Part shown: in pieces, positions 6,237-6,989 of the stretch
Position numbering within the stretch: the stretch's first letter is position 1
How the letters are laid out: each line of letters opens with the position of its first letter
Position numbers and translations under genes: made by a program
The notes under the pieces: model-generated
Told to the model about the DNA's origin: nothing
Databases searched by the model: none
The model's input: only the letters and a program-made list of their open reading frames with translations
DNA from: an archaeon
Lineage (GTDB): Archaea; Asgardarchaeota; Hermodarchaeia; Hermodarchaeales; Hermodarchaeaceae
NCBI GenBank assembly: GCA_016550405.1
Contig: JABXGX010000289.1
Coordinates: 1-6,989 of the forward strand
Length of the DNA: 6,989 bases
Reading direction: 5' to 3'

Positions 6237-6989
6237 ATTTGTGTCGGATTGCTGCTTGCGCAGCTGCTAATCGGGCGATTGGCACCCGGAAGGGCGATGC
6301 ACTCACATAATTAAGACCGACAATATGAGAGAATTCGATTGAGTTAGGTTCACCAAAGTGTTCGCCACACCCGCCAATTTCAAGGTTTGGATTCGCAGCA
6401 CGTCCCTTTTCGATAGCGATTTTCATAAGCGCACCGACACCGTCACGGTCAAGAACCTCAAAGGGATTGCGTGGTAGGATTCCCTTGGCCACATAGTGTC
6501 GAAGGAATTTCCCTTCTGCATCATCTCGTGAAACACCGTATGTCATTTGGGTTAGGTCATTGGTGCCAAAGGAGAAGAAATCAGCATATTTGGCAACAAC
6601 GTCGGCAGTGAGGGCTGCACGAGGTGTTTCGATCATAAGTCCGAATTTATATTTTAGTGGACAGTTCTTTTCCTTCATCACGTCTTTCGCGACTTTCTCC
6701 AGTTTTTCGCGTTCAAATATCAGTTCGTTAACATGACTGACGAGTGGAATCATTACTTCAGGAAATACTTTGATGCCTGCTTTGCTGACATTACAAGCTG
6801 CTTCGAAGATGGCTCTTACCTGCATTTCTGTGAGCCCGGGGTAGGAGAGTCCTGCTCGACAACCACGTAACCCCATCATGGGATTGACTTCCCACATGCT
6901 TTCAACGACGTCTCTTAGTTTTTCGGTTTCTTTGAGTTTCTTCTTCAAGCGTTTTTCTTTCGTTGCGGTTTGGGTTTTTTGCAGTTCAA
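6223..6989 (-). CDS. ppdK: Pyruvate, phosphate dikinase, C-terminal part (PEP/pyruvate-binding domain)
   Basis: The frame is open to the window edge, so only the last 254 residues are visible, against roughly 870-900 for the full enzyme; the TTG at 6948 is internal and not the start. The visible part is the C-terminal TIM-barrel domain that interconverts pyruvate and phosphoenolpyruvate. Diagnostic blocks are [31 protein letters not shown] (catalytic Glu), [15 protein letters not shown] (Asn and Asp at the metal site), GCGEHFGEP (catalytic Cys, codon at 6369-6367) and [17 protein letters not shown]. All expected active-site residues in this part are present. The usual GHRG is GLRG here, and a Lys/Glu-rich stretch precedes it. 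PEP synthase is less likely, because TNDLTQMT with GCGEH and [14 protein letters not shown] are the dikinase forms. The enzyme supports gluconeogenesis or pyrophosphate-linked glycolysis. It is the upstream gene of a pair with the acetyltransferase. Confidence 0.92.
   Translation of the reverse strand, partial: ELQKTQTATKEKRLKKKLKETEKLRDVVESMWEVNPMMGLRGCRAGLSYPGLTEMQVRAIFEAACNVSKAGIKVFPEVMIPLVSHVNELIFEREKLEKVAKDVMKEKNCPLKYKFGLMIETPRAALTADVVAKYADFFSFGTNDLTQMTYGVSRDDAEGKFLRHYVAKGILPRNPFEVLDRDGVGALMKIAIEKGRAANPNLEIGGCGEHFGEPNSIEFSHIVGLNYVSASPFRVPIARLAAAQAAIRHKYGRK

Noticed and set aside
1..6989. CRISPR array, insertion sequence, transposase or integrase attachment site
   Set aside because: No regularly spaced direct repeats, no transposase or integrase frame and no terminal repeats were seen.

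Overview
The window looks archaeal, and I lean towards an Asgard lineage (Thor-, Loki- or Heimdall-like). This is inferred from gene content and not proven. Supporting signs are secreted multi-domain surface proteins with a C-terminal membrane helix and an arginine-rich cytoplasmic tail, one with a PGF-type motif before the helix; a divergent RuBisCO-like protein; Shine-Dalgarno motifs complementary to the archaeal 16S tail; and T-rich putative terminators. Every gene whose 3' end is visible stops with TAA. No rRNA, tRNA, CRISPR array or insertion sequence was found.

Layout. Positions 2-973 (+) hold the C-terminal 323 residues of a surface protein: a glutamine-amidotransferase-like (GATase-like) domain, a fibronectin-III-like domain and a PGF-plus-helix anchor. 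Convergent to it, 1107-2435 (-) encodes a form IV RuBisCO-like protein that keeps the metal-binding KDDE motif but has lost several residues needed for carboxylation. A divergent promoter region of about 300 bases follows, carrying a 10-base motif repeated once in front of each gene. From 2733 to 5351 (+) one continuous reading frame encodes a large secreted paralogue of the first protein. It has a signal peptide, three related GATase/GIFT-like domains, an Ig-like domain and a membrane anchor, but it is cut in two by an in-frame TAA at 3804-3806. A strong hairpin terminator ends it at 5357-5391. On the other strand are a GNAT acetyltransferase gene (5385-6236) and, overlapping its start by 14 bases, the 3' end of a pyruvate phosphate dikinase gene (6223 to the window edge).

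How the genes relate. The two surface-protein genes are paralogues that share their first ectodomain. They sit on either side of the RuBisCO-like gene, which points to local duplication around it or its insertion between them. The dikinase and acetyltransferase genes appear to be one operon. Nothing in the window ties the RuBisCO-like protein to a pathway; no methionine-salvage or nucleotide-salvage gene is next to it.

The most notable point is the internal stop. Aligning the second and third domains of the large protein puts the TAA opposite a glutamine codon CAA, so a single C-to-T change explains it. The frame stays open and homologous on both sides. It is therefore a very recent nonsense mutation, a base-call or population variant, or a readthrough site.
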